From the NCBI GenBank assembly GCA_028292785.1, contig JAQGLQ010000302.1, forward strand, positions 1 to 6,664: a DNA stretch of 6,664 nt. The letters run 5' to 3'. The stretch is from Noviherbaspirillum sp. (GTDB lineage: Bacteria > Pseudomonadota > Gammaproteobacteria > Burkholderiales > Burkholderiaceae). Below the pieces are notes generated by a model. The model was given only the letters and a program-made list of their open reading frames with translations, searched no databases and had not been told where the DNA came from. This document shows, piece after piece, positions 1 to 6,346 of this stretch. Positions within the stretch are counted from its first letter, which is position 1. Each line of letters begins with the position of its first letter. The position numbers and the translations under genes were made by a program.

Positions 1-421
1 CGTAGACCGTGAGCAAGCCGATCTGTACCGCGGTGAGCGCTTCCATTTCGACGCCGGTTTTGCCGTAGGTCTCCACCCGGGCGGTGCAATTTACGCTGGA
101 TTGGCCGGCATCGATGCTGAAGTCGACCGCGACGCGGGTGAGCGCAAGCGGATGGCAAAGCGGAATCAGATCGCTGGTGCGCTTCGCTGCCATGATCGCG
201 GCGATACGGGCAATGCCCAGCACATCGCCTTTTTTGGCGGTCCCTGACTGGATGATGGCGAGCGTCTCGGGTTTCATGCGAATCGTGCCTTCGGCGATCG
301 CGATGCGATGGGTGTCGTCTTTCTCACCGACATTGACCATATGGGCCTGGCCGGTCGAATCGAAATGCGTCAGGCCGTCGTGAGGAAGGCTGCGGGAGCC
401 GCTGTCTTTATCGGGATTCAT
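1..421 (-). CDS. moaC: Cyclic pyranopterin monophosphate synthase MoaC, 3' end cut by window edge
   Basis: MoaC acts with the radical-SAM enzyme MoaA in the first step of molybdenum cofactor synthesis, turning the MoaA product 3',8-cyclo-7,8-dihydro-GTP into cyclic pyranopterin monophosphate in the cytoplasm. About 140 codons are visible from the ATG at 421. Family blocks seen in order are AHMVNVGEK (about residues 26-34), [29 protein letters not shown] with its conserved His, and [21 protein letters not shown] at the cut. The family is about 160 residues long, so roughly 20 are missing. They include the YDMCKA block with the catalytic Asp and Lys, so integrity of the active site cannot be judged here. 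The reading frame is clean. The start gives a short polar extension ([16 protein letters not shown]) before the conserved [13 protein letters not shown]. No good Shine-Dalgarno precedes it. It is transcribed divergently from the M48 protease gene. Confidence 0.96.
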   Translation of the reverse strand, partial: MNPDKDSGSRSLPHDGLTHFDSTGQAHMVNVGEKDDTHRIAIAEGTIRMKPETLAIIQSGTAKKGDVLGIARIAAIMAAKRTSDLIPLCHPLALTRVAVDFSIDAGQSSVNCTARVETYGKTGVEMEALTAVQIGLLTVY

Positions 422-445
422 ACGTAAACGGAGAGAGGTTGATTC

Positions 446-473
446 TTGAACGAACTAGGGGTGCGGGTATCAT
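446..473 (+). promoter_or_regulatory. Possible sigma70-type promoter for the bepA-like gene
   Basis: TTGAAC (446-451), a 16-base spacer and TATCAT (468-473) resemble a vegetative promoter; each hexamer matches four or five of six consensus bases. Transcription would start near 480 and leave a leader of about 110 bases before the protease gene. The -10 shares bases 469-473 with the candidate moaC -10 on the other strand, so the two could not be occupied at once. Confidence 0.33.
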
Positions 474-477
474 ATCA
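469..477 (-). promoter_or_regulatory. Possible extended -10 promoter element for moaC
   Basis: Read on the minus strand the bases are TGATATGAT, an extended -10 (TGn followed by TATGAT, five of six matches to TATAAT). I see no TTGACA-like -35 at 16-18 bases, which is acceptable for extended -10 promoters. It would give a 5' leader of roughly 40 bases before the moaC ATG. This is a match by eye only. Confidence 0.35.
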
Positions 478-589
478 TCGTCACACCGATCGATTTTCCC
501 ATGCGACCGCGCCGTTATCCATCACGGTCCGCGCAGTGCGGGAATCGTGCAAGGCTTCCTGTATTTTTCCGGAGCGATGATTGAATAAA

Positions 590-2101
590 ATGAAACTACG
601 CTTGGTCGTGAACGCTGCATTGGCATTCGTCTGCACGCTGCCGGTCGCTCCGGCCTTCACCCATGCGCAAGGTCTGCCCAGCCTCGGCGACACCGACCGG
701 CAAGAGCTCTCGCCACTGACCGAGCGCAAGCTCGGCGAACAGATCATGCGCGACATCCGGCGCGACCGCGATTATCTCGATGACGGGCCGGTGCTCGAAT
801 ACCTGAATAATTTCGGCGCGACGCTGCTTGCCGCGACGCCGGAGGCGCGCGGCGAGGCGGGCTACGATTATTTCTTTTTCGCGGTGCGCGATCCGATGCT
901 GAACGCGTTCGCCTTGCCGGGCGGTTTCATCGGCGTGCATTCCGCACTGGTGCTGGCGGCCCAGAACGAATCCGAACTTGCCTCCGTGGTGGCGCATGAG
1001 ATCGGCCATGTGTCGCAGCGACATATCGCGCGCATGCTCGGCCAGCAACGGCAGGATGCATTGATTCCGCTGGCTTCGGTGATACTCGCCGTACTGGCGT
1101 CGCGGGCCAGCCCCGATGCGTCGGGCGCGCTGCTCATGGGCGGCCAGGGTCTGGCGCTACATCGTCAGCTCAGCTTCAGCCGCGACGCCGAGCGCGAAGC
1201 CGACCGTGTCGGCCTGCAGATTCTGCGCGAAGCCGGCTACGAAACTTCGGGCATGATCGCGTTTTTCAAAAGAATGCAAAATGCTTCGCGCTCCTATACG
1301 GATGCGCCCGCGTACCTGCGTTCGCATCCCCTGACAACCGAACGGGTCGCCGACATCGAGGCGCGCATACGCGACCAGCGTTACAAGCAACGTCCCGACA
1401 GCCTGGATTTCCAGCTGATCCGCGCCCGGATGAGAGTATTGCAGGATACTTCGGCGCAGGGCCTGCGCGACGCCGCGACGGTGTTCGACCTGCAGGCACA
1501 GAAAAAGACCAGGATCGACATGGCGGCGGCGAGATACGGCCTCGCATTGATCGCGCTCAGGCAGGGCGCGGTCGACAAGGCGCAAACCCTGTTGCAGGCT
1601 GCCCGCGATGCTGCGCAGGGCGCTCCCATGCCGTCGCAGCATGCGCATAGTGCGATCCTGGCCGGCCTTGCGATCGAAGTGAAGCTGGCGGCGAATCAGC
1701 CGGCCGAGGCCGTCAGGGAAGCAGAGGCGGCGCGCGCAAGCTTTCCGCTGTCGCGCTCCATCGCATGGCAGTATGCCGATGCGCTCGGCGCGGCGGGCAG
1801 GCATGACGATGTCGTACGGTACCTGCGCGATCAGACGCAGTTATACCGGCAGGAACCCCAACTGCATGAACGCCTGGCAAAAGCCTATGCGGCGCAAGGC
1901 AAGCAGGCCCTGCAGCATCTCGCCCTGGCGGAATCGTATTCGATGTCGCTCGGCGTGATGCCCGCGCTCGAACAGCTCAACATCGCGCGCCGCGCGCCGG
2001 ATGCGTCGTTCTATGAACAGGCGATGATCGATGCGCGCGAGCGCGAACTGCGGGCGCGCTGGAAGGAAGAGATGAAGGACGGGCGGAGGGAAGGCAGGTG
2101 A
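590..2101 (+). CDS. bepA: Periplasmic M48-family zinc metalloprotease with TPR domain, BepA/YfgC-like
   Basis: BepA-type proteins work in the periplasm on outer-membrane quality control, helping LptD and the BAM complex to assemble and degrading stalled outer-membrane proteins. With the ATG at 590 the product has 503 residues; E. coli BepA has 487. A signal peptide is clear: MKLR, a hydrophobic stretch, and likely cleavage after THA near residue 26. The M48 domain follows, with AFALPGGFIGVHSAL, the zinc motif HEIGH (H136, E137, H140), the third ligand E201 in the EREAD motif, and H246 in RSHPLTTERVAD. These numbers agree with those I recall for E. coli BepA. The rest, from about residue 310 to 455, is helical and Ala/Leu-rich with about four TPR-like units, then a charged tail. 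A TTG at 581 in the same frame is the alternative start: GGAG at 571-574 lies 6 bases from the TTG but 15 from the ATG. All catalytic residues are intact. The family is certain; orthology to bepA is probable. Confidence 0.92.
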   Translation: MKLRLVVNAALAFVCTLPVAPAFTHAQGLPSLGDTDRQELSPLTERKLGEQIMRDIRRDRDYLDDGPVLEYLNNFGATLLAATPEARGEAGYDYFFFAVRDPMLNAFALPGGFIGVHSALVLAAQNESELASVVAHEIGHVSQRHIARMLGQQRQDALIPLASVILAVLASRASPDASGALLMGGQGLALHRQLSFSRDAEREADRVGLQILREAGYETSGMIAFFKRMQNASRSYTDAPAYLRSHPLTTERVADIEARIRDQRYKQRPDSLDFQLIRARMRVLQDTSAQGLRDAATVFDLQAQKKTRIDMAAARYGLALIALRQGAVDKAQTLLQAARDAAQGAPMPSQHAHSAILAGLAIEVKLAANQPAEAVREAEAARASFPLSRSIAWQYADALGAAGRHDDVVRYLRDQTQLYRQEPQLHERLAKAYAAQGKQALQHLALAESYSMSLGVMPALEQLNIARRAPDASFYEQAMIDARERELRARWKEEMKDGRREGR

Positions 2102-2122
2102 GGCGAGGCGCTGTGACCGCTT

Positions 2123-2725
2123 TCAACTTCCATCGGGTCGAGGCATCTGGCTGAATCCGAACTGTTCCGCAAGCCGGCTATCTTCAACGCGTCGGATGGC
2201 GATCCGGTTGCCCGCGTAATCCATGTTCAGCTCGCCCATGTCGTCGGGCTCGGTCATCCAGCGCATCAGCGATTCATCTTCGGCCGCCGCGCCATCGATG
2301 TGCAGTTGCGCGAGGCATTGCGCCATGTCGCGATCATCGAGCGCGGCGACCTTGCCGGTGCCGCGCAGCACCAGGCGGCCGGCATCGCTCAGCCAGGCGT
2401 CGTCGATGACGGACAACGCTTCTCCGGTATGCAGCACGAAGCCATGCGCGGGATCGGTACGCGCGATGAAAGGCGTGAGGTCGAGATTCACATAGACACG
2501 CTGCGGCCCGTTCTGGAAGTACCAGCGGCCGTGCCCGTCGTGCAGGTAATTCCGGTTGATGAAGCCCCGCAATAGCTCGTTGCGGATGACGTCGCCCGCA
2601 AGCCCGAGCGCTTGCGCGCGTTCATCGCGCATGCGCCAGTTGCCGCGCGCGTCGAGTGCCAGCCAGCCATAGCAGTGCGGCACATTCGGCCATTTGGCCA
2701 TTGCCTGCTTCACGATGTCATCCAT
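2123..2725 (-). CDS. Conserved beta-proteobacterial protein of unknown function (DUF294x-type)
   Basis: The product has 200 residues and no signal peptide or membrane segment, so it is probably cytoplasmic. I recognise the type (N-terminal KWPNVPHCYGWLALDARGNWRM, then RWYFQNGPQRVYVNLDLTPFIART) as a conserved proteobacterial family. I believe it falls among the adjacent Pfam entries around DUF2944/DUF2946 but cannot confirm which. It is rich in Trp, Tyr and Asp, with a compact mixed alpha/beta look and no catalytic motif I can name. The ATG at 2725 is preceded by GAAAGG 8 bases upstream (plus-strand 2734-2739), a good ribosome binding site. It lies 23 bases after the hydrolase gene on the same strand, is probably last in that operon, and ends 21 bases from the converging protease gene. 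Function unknown. Confidence 0.85.
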   Translation of the reverse strand: MDDIVKQAMAKWPNVPHCYGWLALDARGNWRMRDERAQALGLAGDVIRNELLRGFINRNYLHDGHGRWYFQNGPQRVYVNLDLTPFIARTDPAHGFVLHTGEALSVIDDAWLSDAGRLVLRGTGKVAALDDRDMAQCLAQLHIDGAAAEDESLMRWMTEPDDMGELNMDYAGNRIAIRRVEDSRLAEQFGFSQMPRPDGS

Positions 2726-2748
2726 GCAGATCGCCTTTCATGCACGCG

Positions 2749-3696
2749 TCAGATGCGTTCCAGAAAATGGACAATGCGCTGCGGCAGCCAGTTCAATCGG
2801 CCTGGCGCCGCGCCGGTGGCGAACCCGACGTGCCCGCCTTGCTCCGGATAGTCGAGGGTGACCCGTGGCGCTGCGGTGCGCGGCAGGTGGCGGGCGGGAA
2901 GAAATGGATCGTTCCGCGCATTCAATACAAGCGTGGGAACCGTGATGTCGGCCAGTACGTGCTTCGCGCTGGCGCGGTGCCAGTAATCGTCGGTGTCTCG
3001 AAAGCCATGCAGGGGCGCCGTCACGATGTTGTCGAATTCATAGAGCGTGCGGGCCCGCAGCATGGCATCCTGGTCGAACAACGCGGGAAATTGCTTCAGC
3101 TTGTGCAGGCACTTCGGCTTGAGCGATTGCAGGAACATCCGGGTGTAGATCATGTTCACACCGCGCGATAGCGCAGCGCCGCCGCCAGCCAGATCCAGCG
3201 GCGCCGAAATCGCGCACGCGCCGTCGACGATGTCGGCCTGATGCTGCGCTTCGCCGAGCCAGCGCAGCAACGCGTTCCCGCCGAGGGATACGCCGGCCGC
3301 ATAAAACTTCGAGAGCGGATATTGCTTCCGGTCGGCGGCCAGGCGGCGAATGATCCATTCCACTTCTTCCGCATCGCCCGAATGGTAAAAGCGCGGCGCG
3401 TGATTCGGCTCGCCCGAACAGCCGCGGAAATGCGGCACCGCGCCGGACCAGCCGAGCGCGGCGATATGCGCCATCAAAGCCCGTGCATAGTGGCTGTCGG
3501 ACGAGCCTTCGAGCCCATGGAACAGCACGATGAACGGCTTGTCCGGCTGTCCATCGATGAAATCGACGTCGATGAAATCGCCGTCATGCGTCATCCAGCG
3601 TTCACGGCGATAGCCGACCTCGGGCTTCCTGATGCAGGTCGCGGGATAGAGGGTTTGCAGATGGCCGCCGGGCAGCCAGCGAGGGGCGGGGTACAT
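2749..3696 (-). CDS. YheT-family alpha/beta hydrolase
   Basis: A serine hydrolase of the UPF0017/YheT group: cytoplasmic alpha/beta-fold proteins with carboxylesterase-like active sites whose substrate is unsettled. From the ATG at 3696 it has 315 residues. The family start APRWLPGGHLQTLYP lies at the very N-terminus, followed by VLFHGLEGSSDSHYAR (oxyanion-hole region), the signature HFRGCSGEPN, and the nucleophile elbow GVSLGGN with S137. The acid is D263 in NARNDPF and the base H289 in EQGGHVGF, so the triad is complete. In-frame alternatives are GTG at 3705 and TTG at 3747, just after the upstream stop; none has a strong Shine-Dalgarno. E. coli YheT has about 20 residues before HLQT, so a longer N-terminus is possible. 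A 15-bp tandem repeat encodes the DFIDVDFID segment. It is probably co-transcribed with its neighbours. Confidence 0.9.
   Translation of the reverse strand: MYPAPRWLPGGHLQTLYPATCIRKPEVGYRRERWMTHDGDFIDVDFIDGQPDKPFIVLFHGLEGSSDSHYARALMAHIAALGWSGAVPHFRGCSGEPNHAPRFYHSGDAEEVEWIIRRLAADRKQYPLSKFYAAGVSLGGNALLRWLGEAQHQADIVDGACAISAPLDLAGGGAALSRGVNMIYTRMFLQSLKPKCLHKLKQFPALFDQDAMLRARTLYEFDNIVTAPLHGFRDTDDYWHRASAKHVLADITVPTLVLNARNDPFLPARHLPRTAAPRVTLDYPEQGGHVGFATGAAPGRLNWLPQRIVHFLERI
3555..3584. repeat. Short tandem repeat, two 15-bp units inside the hydrolase gene
   Basis: CGATGAAATCGACGT (3555-3569) is followed directly by CGATGAAATCGCCGT (3570-3584), with one mismatch. The unit is five codons, so the frame is kept and the protein reads DFIDVDFID. 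The segment corresponds to the GDFVDLAW region of E. coli YheT as I recall it, so it may be convergence rather than recent duplication. Confidence 0.7.
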
Positions 3697-3750
3697 GATG
3701 GACACGGTGCTTTCGGCCAGCGCGCAGTACGGCGCGCCGCTGATCAATGG

Positions 3751-4182
3751 TCAATGCAGCAGCATCGTCACCGGTATATCGGCCGGCGCTTCGCCCGGCA
3801 CCACCGACGCATGATGGCTGACGAGCCGCCAGCCATACGGCGTTTTCATGTACACGTTGGTCGCCAGAATGTGGATATCCTTGGGCGTGGAGCTGGTCCG
3901 GTGGACTTCCTCGACGATGTTGTGAACCGACGTCATCAGATTCTGGGTGATATGCGCCTGGACCGGGCGGATATGCACGCCGCCCTGTTCGAAAATCTGT
4001 TCCCATGAGCTGCGGATGGCGGCGTGACCGACCAGGCGCGGTGCGCCCGGATGGATGCAGACGATATCCTCATCGTCGGCCCACAGCCGCATCACCTCAT
4101 CGATATCGGCCCGGCTGATCGCCTCATAGAAGGCCGCCTCGGCGTCTTCGGCGGTCTCCATGTGCTTGCTTGATTGGGGCAT
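3751..4182 (-). CDS. NTF2/SnoaL-like (DUF4440-type) protein
   Basis: A small alpha+beta cone-fold protein of 143 residues, the usual length for the nuclear transport factor 2 / SnoaL / ketosteroid-isomerase-like superfamily. The family pattern is clear: an N-terminal helix pair (AEAAFYEAISRADIDEVMRLWADDED), VCIHPGAPRLVGHAAIRSSWEQIF, a strand region (VHIRPVQAHI, SVHNIVEEVHR), and the C-terminal strands ATNVYMKTPYGWRLVSHHAS. There is no signal peptide. Members range from enzymes to simple ligand binders, so no reaction can be assigned. The frame stays open upstream to 4398, but the ATG at 4182 is favoured: AAAGGAGG lies 10 bases upstream, the conserved domain starts right after it, and a longer start would overlap the zinc-finger gene. 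A GTG at 4191 is an unlikely alternative because the Shine-Dalgarno would be too close. Confidence 0.88.
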   Translation of the reverse strand: MPQSSKHMETAEDAEAAFYEAISRADIDEVMRLWADDEDIVCIHPGAPRLVGHAAIRSSWEQIFEQGGVHIRPVQAHITQNLMTSVHNIVEEVHRTSSTPKDIHILATNVYMKTPYGWRLVSHHASVVPGEAPADIPVTMLLH

Positions 4183-4192
4183 GCTTGTCACC

Positions 4193-4200
4193 CCTCCTTT
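4193..4200 (-). promoter_or_regulatory. Strong ribosome binding site of the NTF2-like gene
   Basis: On the minus strand the bases are AAAGGAGG, close to a perfect anti-16S match, 10 bases before the ATG at 4182. It decides the start against the much longer open frame and is the strongest Shine-Dalgarno in the window. Confidence 0.75.
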
Positions 4201-4225
4201 CCATGCGGAATATGCAGCGCCAAGC

Positions 4226-4426
4226 TCAGTGGCCCTTGACCACGGTGCCTGGCTTGAGCCGGTAGACAGTCCCGCAATACGGGCATTTTCCTTCGCCCTT
4301 GGCGTCGAGATCGAGGTACACCTTTGGATGCGAGGACCAGATCGGCATGGAAGGATTGGGGCAGTGCGCCGGCAGATCCTGCGCTCCCAGTTCGACATAG
4401 CTCATCTGCTGTTTTGCTTCATTCAT
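4226..4426 (-). CDS. Small zf-CHCC zinc-finger protein
   Basis: A 66-residue protein of the zf-CHCC type (the domain also found in the mitochondrial complex I subunit NDUFS6). The four likely zinc ligands are C22 (HCPNP), H33 (SSHPKVYLDL), and C48 and C51 (KCPYCGTVYRL). The PKVYLDL and CPYCGTVYRL blocks are family hallmarks. Bacterial members have no firm function that I know of; a structural zinc site is the safe statement. The ATG at 4426 follows ilvE by 19 bases and is preceded by GGAAA about 5 bases upstream. From memory, a gene of this kind directly after ilvE is a common arrangement in beta-proteobacteria, so the link to ilvE may be a conserved operon rather than a shared reaction. An overlapping longer frame belongs to the NTF2-like gene and is not real here. 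Confidence 0.92.
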   Translation of the reverse strand: MNEAKQQMSYVELGAQDLPAHCPNPSMPIWSSHPKVYLDLDAKGEGKCPYCGTVYRLKPGTVVKGH

Positions 4427-4445
4427 GGAATTTCCAGGTTTTTCG

Positions 4446-5366
4446 TTAAATCAATGTCAGCCAATGCTGGTATTGAGGCGCTTTGCCCGCGACCACGTCG
4501 AAGAACAGCGATTGCAGTCTTTCGGTGACCGGCCCGCGCTTGCCGGAGCCGAGTTCGCGATTGTCCAGTTCCCGGATCGGCGTGATCTCCGCCGCGGTGC
4601 CGGTGAAGAACGCTTCGTCGCAGCAGTACATCTCGTCGCGCGTGATGCGTTTTTCGATGACTTCGATGCCGATGTCGCGCGCCATCGTGAGCACCGCGTC
4701 GCGCGTGATGCCGTCGAGGCAGGATGCGAGGTCCGGAGTATACAGCTTGCCGTTCTTGACGATGAACACATTCTCGCCGGAGCCTTCCGATACATAGCCG
4801 TCGGTATCGAGCAGCAGCGCTTCATCATAGCCGTCGGCCAGTGCTTCCTGGTTCGCGAGAATCGAGTTGATGTAATAGCCGCATGCCTTCGCGCGCACCA
4901 GCGACACATTCACGTGGTGCCGCGAAAACGAGGATGTCTTTACCCGGATGCCCCGGGTGATGCCTTCTTCGCCGAGATAGGCGCCCCAGGGCCAGGCCGC
5001 GACCGCGATATGGATGGTATTGCCCTTGGCCGATACACCCATTTTCTCGGAGCCGATCCAGACCAGCGGACGCAGGTAGCAGGACTCCAGCTTGTTTTCG
5101 CGCACTACCTGGCGCTGCGCTTCCATCACCGTCTCCATCGCGAATGGAATCTGCAACTGAAAAATCTTGGCGGAGTTGAACAGGCGCTGGGTGTGTTCCT
5201 TCAGCCTGAATATCGCGGTGCCTTGCGGCGTCTTGTATGCCCGCACCCCTTCGAACACGCCCATGCCGTAGTGCAGCGTATGAGTCAGCACGTGGATGGT
5301 GGCATCGCGCCAGTCGATCAGCTCACCGTCTTTCCAAATCTTCCCGTCGCGGTCGGCCATGGACAT
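4446..5366 (-). CDS. ilvE: Branched-chain amino acid aminotransferase
   Basis: A PLP-dependent class IV (fold type IV) aminotransferase that exchanges the amino group between glutamate and the 2-keto acids of leucine, isoleucine and valine, the last biosynthetic and first catabolic step. The product has 306 residues, the usual length. Visible blocks are HVLTHTLHYGMGVFEGVRAY, SCYLRPLVWIGSEKMGV, AAWPWGAYLGEEG, and VRAKACGYYINSILANQEA, with the PLP-binding lysine at about K160. Next come DGYVSEGSGENVFIV with the conserved Glu near 194, GITRDAVL, and FFTGTAAEITPI, a phosphate-binding and specificity loop. The MGVFEGVRAY and WPWGAYLG blocks favour IlvE over D-amino acid transaminase or aminodeoxychorismate lyase. 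The ATG at 5366 is chosen because GGAG (plus-strand 5376-5379) lies 9 bases upstream; an ATG at 5360 is two codons later. It is the first gene of the minus-strand cluster and diverges from azlC. Confidence 0.97.
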   Translation of the reverse strand: MSMADRDGKIWKDGELIDWRDATIHVLTHTLHYGMGVFEGVRAYKTPQGTAIFRLKEHTQRLFNSAKIFQLQIPFAMETVMEAQRQVVRENKLESCYLRPLVWIGSEKMGVSAKGNTIHIAVAAWPWGAYLGEEGITRGIRVKTSSFSRHHVNVSLVRAKACGYYINSILANQEALADGYDEALLLDTDGYVSEGSGENVFIVKNGKLYTPDLASCLDGITRDAVLTMARDIGIEVIEKRITRDEMYCCDEAFFTGTAAEITPIRELDNRELGSGKRGPVTERLQSLFFDVVAGKAPQYQHWLTLI

Positions 5367-5400
5367 GTGAAATCTCTCCAGAAAATATCGCAAAACATCG

Positions 5401-5429
5401 ATTCTAGCGGATTCAGACGTGCCGGAAAA
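5401..5429 (-). promoter_or_regulatory. Likely sigma70-type promoter of ilvE and its operon
   Basis: On the minus strand TTTTCC (5424-5429), a 17-base spacer and TAGAAT (5401-5406) form a promoter with a good -10 (five of six) and a weak -35. The start point would be near 5394, giving a leader of about 28 bases that carries the GGAG ribosome binding site. Such a short leader leaves no room for classical attenuation of ilvE. The weak -35 suggests help from an activator or modest expression. Confidence 0.45.
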
Positions 5430-5437
5430 TTCATCGG

Positions 5438-5443
5438 TAGAAT
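5438..5443 (+). promoter_or_regulatory. Possible -10 element for azlCD
   Basis: TAGAAT on the plus strand, five of six matches to TATAAT. The nearest -35-like bases, TTCAGA at 5412-5417, are 20 bases away, which is too far for a strong promoter. If used, it leaves a leader of about 140 bases before azlC that contains the hairpins described below. Confidence 0.22.
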
Positions 5444-5541
5444 ATGGTCCGCAGTCATGGACGGCTTCGGTCCGACGATCCGCGGAGCGATTGCCGTCAA
5501 TGAGCCGTGGAGGCCAATTCCCTTCTTCCACCCCCGATATG

Positions 5542-5564
5542 GCGGCCGGAACCAGTTCGGCCGC
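5542..5564 (+). promoter_or_regulatory. Inverted repeat / hairpin in the azlC leader
   Basis: GCGGCCG (5542-5548) and CGGCCGC (5558-5564) pair perfectly. A G-U pair and an A-U pair extend the stem to 9 bp with a 5-base loop. It ends 26 bases before the azlC ATG. No T-run follows, so it is not a normal intrinsic terminator. Its 3' arm shares bases with a second small hairpin, CCGCT (5561-5565) with AGCGG (5571-5575), so only one can form at a time. It could be an RNA switch, a protein-binding palindrome, or chance in GC-rich DNA. Confidence 0.45.
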
Positions 5565-5590
5565 TTTCGCAGCGGATCGATTTTTGTCAA

Positions 5591-6346
5591 ATGAATAATC
5601 TGGAAGCGAAGAAGTCGCACGCCGAACCGGCGTCTCTCGAAAAGCAGGCCTATTGGGATGCGGTTCGCGCCTGCGCCGGAACCATGCCGGGCATTGCCGC
5701 GTGGGGCATGGTGCTGGGGATGGCGATGGTGAAATCGGGGTTGACGGTCTGGCAAGCCCTGGGCATGAGTTTCCTGGTCTTTGGCGGATCGGCGCAGCTT
5801 GCGGCGCTGCCGCTCATTGCCGCGAACACGCCGCTGTGGGTGATCTTCGTCACCGCTGTCGTCGTGAATCTGCGTTTCGTGATCTTTGGCGCGGCCATCG
5901 GCCCGCATTTCGGCCATCTGCCATGGCACAAGCGCCTCTGGTACGGCTACTTCTGCGGCGACATCACGATAGCGCTGTTTCCGCGGCGTTTTCCCGCCAA
6001 TACGCTCGGCCAGCCGGAAGGCAAGCTGGGGTATTTCTCGGGAATCGGCTATTCGAACTGGTGGTCCTGGCAGACCGGCTCGGTAGCGGGCATCCTGCTG
6101 GCGAGCCAGATACCGGAAAGCTGGGGCATCGGGTTCGCCGGCACGCTGGCCCTGCTCGCAATCATGATTCCGCTGATTATCAATAGCGCTGCCCTGGCCG
6201 GCGTCGTCGTTGCAAGCATCGTCGCCGTGGCTGGGGCCGGTCTGCCGTACCGCCTGGGCCTGCTGGCGGCGGTCATCATGGGCATCATTGCGGCCATGAT
6301 GATAGATACCATTCTGGACAGGAAAAAAGACAAGGAAGAGGCATGA
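5591..6346 (+). CDS. azlC: AzlC-family branched-chain amino acid exporter, large subunit
   Basis: AzlC is the large membrane subunit of a two-part exporter, paired with AzlD, linked in the family to efflux of branched-chain amino acids and their analogues (LIV-E type). From the ATG at 5591 it has 251 residues, the normal length. After a polar N-terminus, the core begins at about residue 23 with DAVRACAGTMPGIAAWGMVLG. It continues with FLVFGGSAQLAALPLI, the typical NLRFVIFGAAIGPHF segment (residues 93-107), a loop with the hydrophilic GQPEGKLGYF, then YSNWWSWQTGSVAGILL and three hydrophobic helices to about 240. It ends in a charged RKKDKEEA tail. The frame is open back to a GTG at 5507, but those extra 28 residues look non-native and precede the family start. 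No strong Shine-Dalgarno is visible. The stop overlaps the azlD start (ATGA). Confidence 0.93.
   Translation: MNNLEAKKSHAEPASLEKQAYWDAVRACAGTMPGIAAWGMVLGMAMVKSGLTVWQALGMSFLVFGGSAQLAALPLIAANTPLWVIFVTAVVVNLRFVIFGAAIGPHFGHLPWHKRLWYGYFCGDITIALFPRRFPANTLGQPEGKLGYFSGIGYSNWWSWQTGSVAGILLASQIPESWGIGFAGTLALLAIMIPLIINSAALAGVVVASIVAVAGAGLPYRLGLLAAVIMGIIAAMMIDTILDRKKDKEEA

Noticed and set aside
446..475. SigmaE-type promoter for the bepA-like gene (GAACT at 452-456)
   Set aside because: E. coli bepA is sigmaE-linked, but no matching -10 follows at the right distance.
481..756. Minus-strand open frame over the start of the bepA-like gene
   Set aside because: Antisense to the signal-peptide region, with low-complexity Ser/Arg content and no family resemblance.
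2102..2122. Weak hairpin with a few Ts between the converging bepA-like gene and the unknown-function gene
   Set aside because: Only about 5 bp including a wobble, a 7-base loop and three Ts: too weak to call a terminator.
3241..4008. A 255-codon plus-strand open frame across the hydrolase and NTF2-like genes
   Set aside because: The composition is a shadow of the two real minus-strand genes; it spans both and has no family features.
4183..4398. N-terminal extension of the NTF2-like frame up to 4398
   Set aside because: It overlaps nearly all of the zf-CHCC gene in another frame, and the strong AAAGGAGG site sits before the internal ATG at 4182.
5507..5590. N-terminal extension of azlC from a GTG at 5507
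   Set aside because: The extra residues (Pro/Arg-rich) do not resemble the family N-terminus, and the ATG at 5591 gives the normal length.
4425..5594. A 389-codon open frame on the plus strand opposite ilvE
   Set aside because: It is antisense to a clear ilvE gene, has no recognisable domain, and is expected from GC-rich third-position bias.
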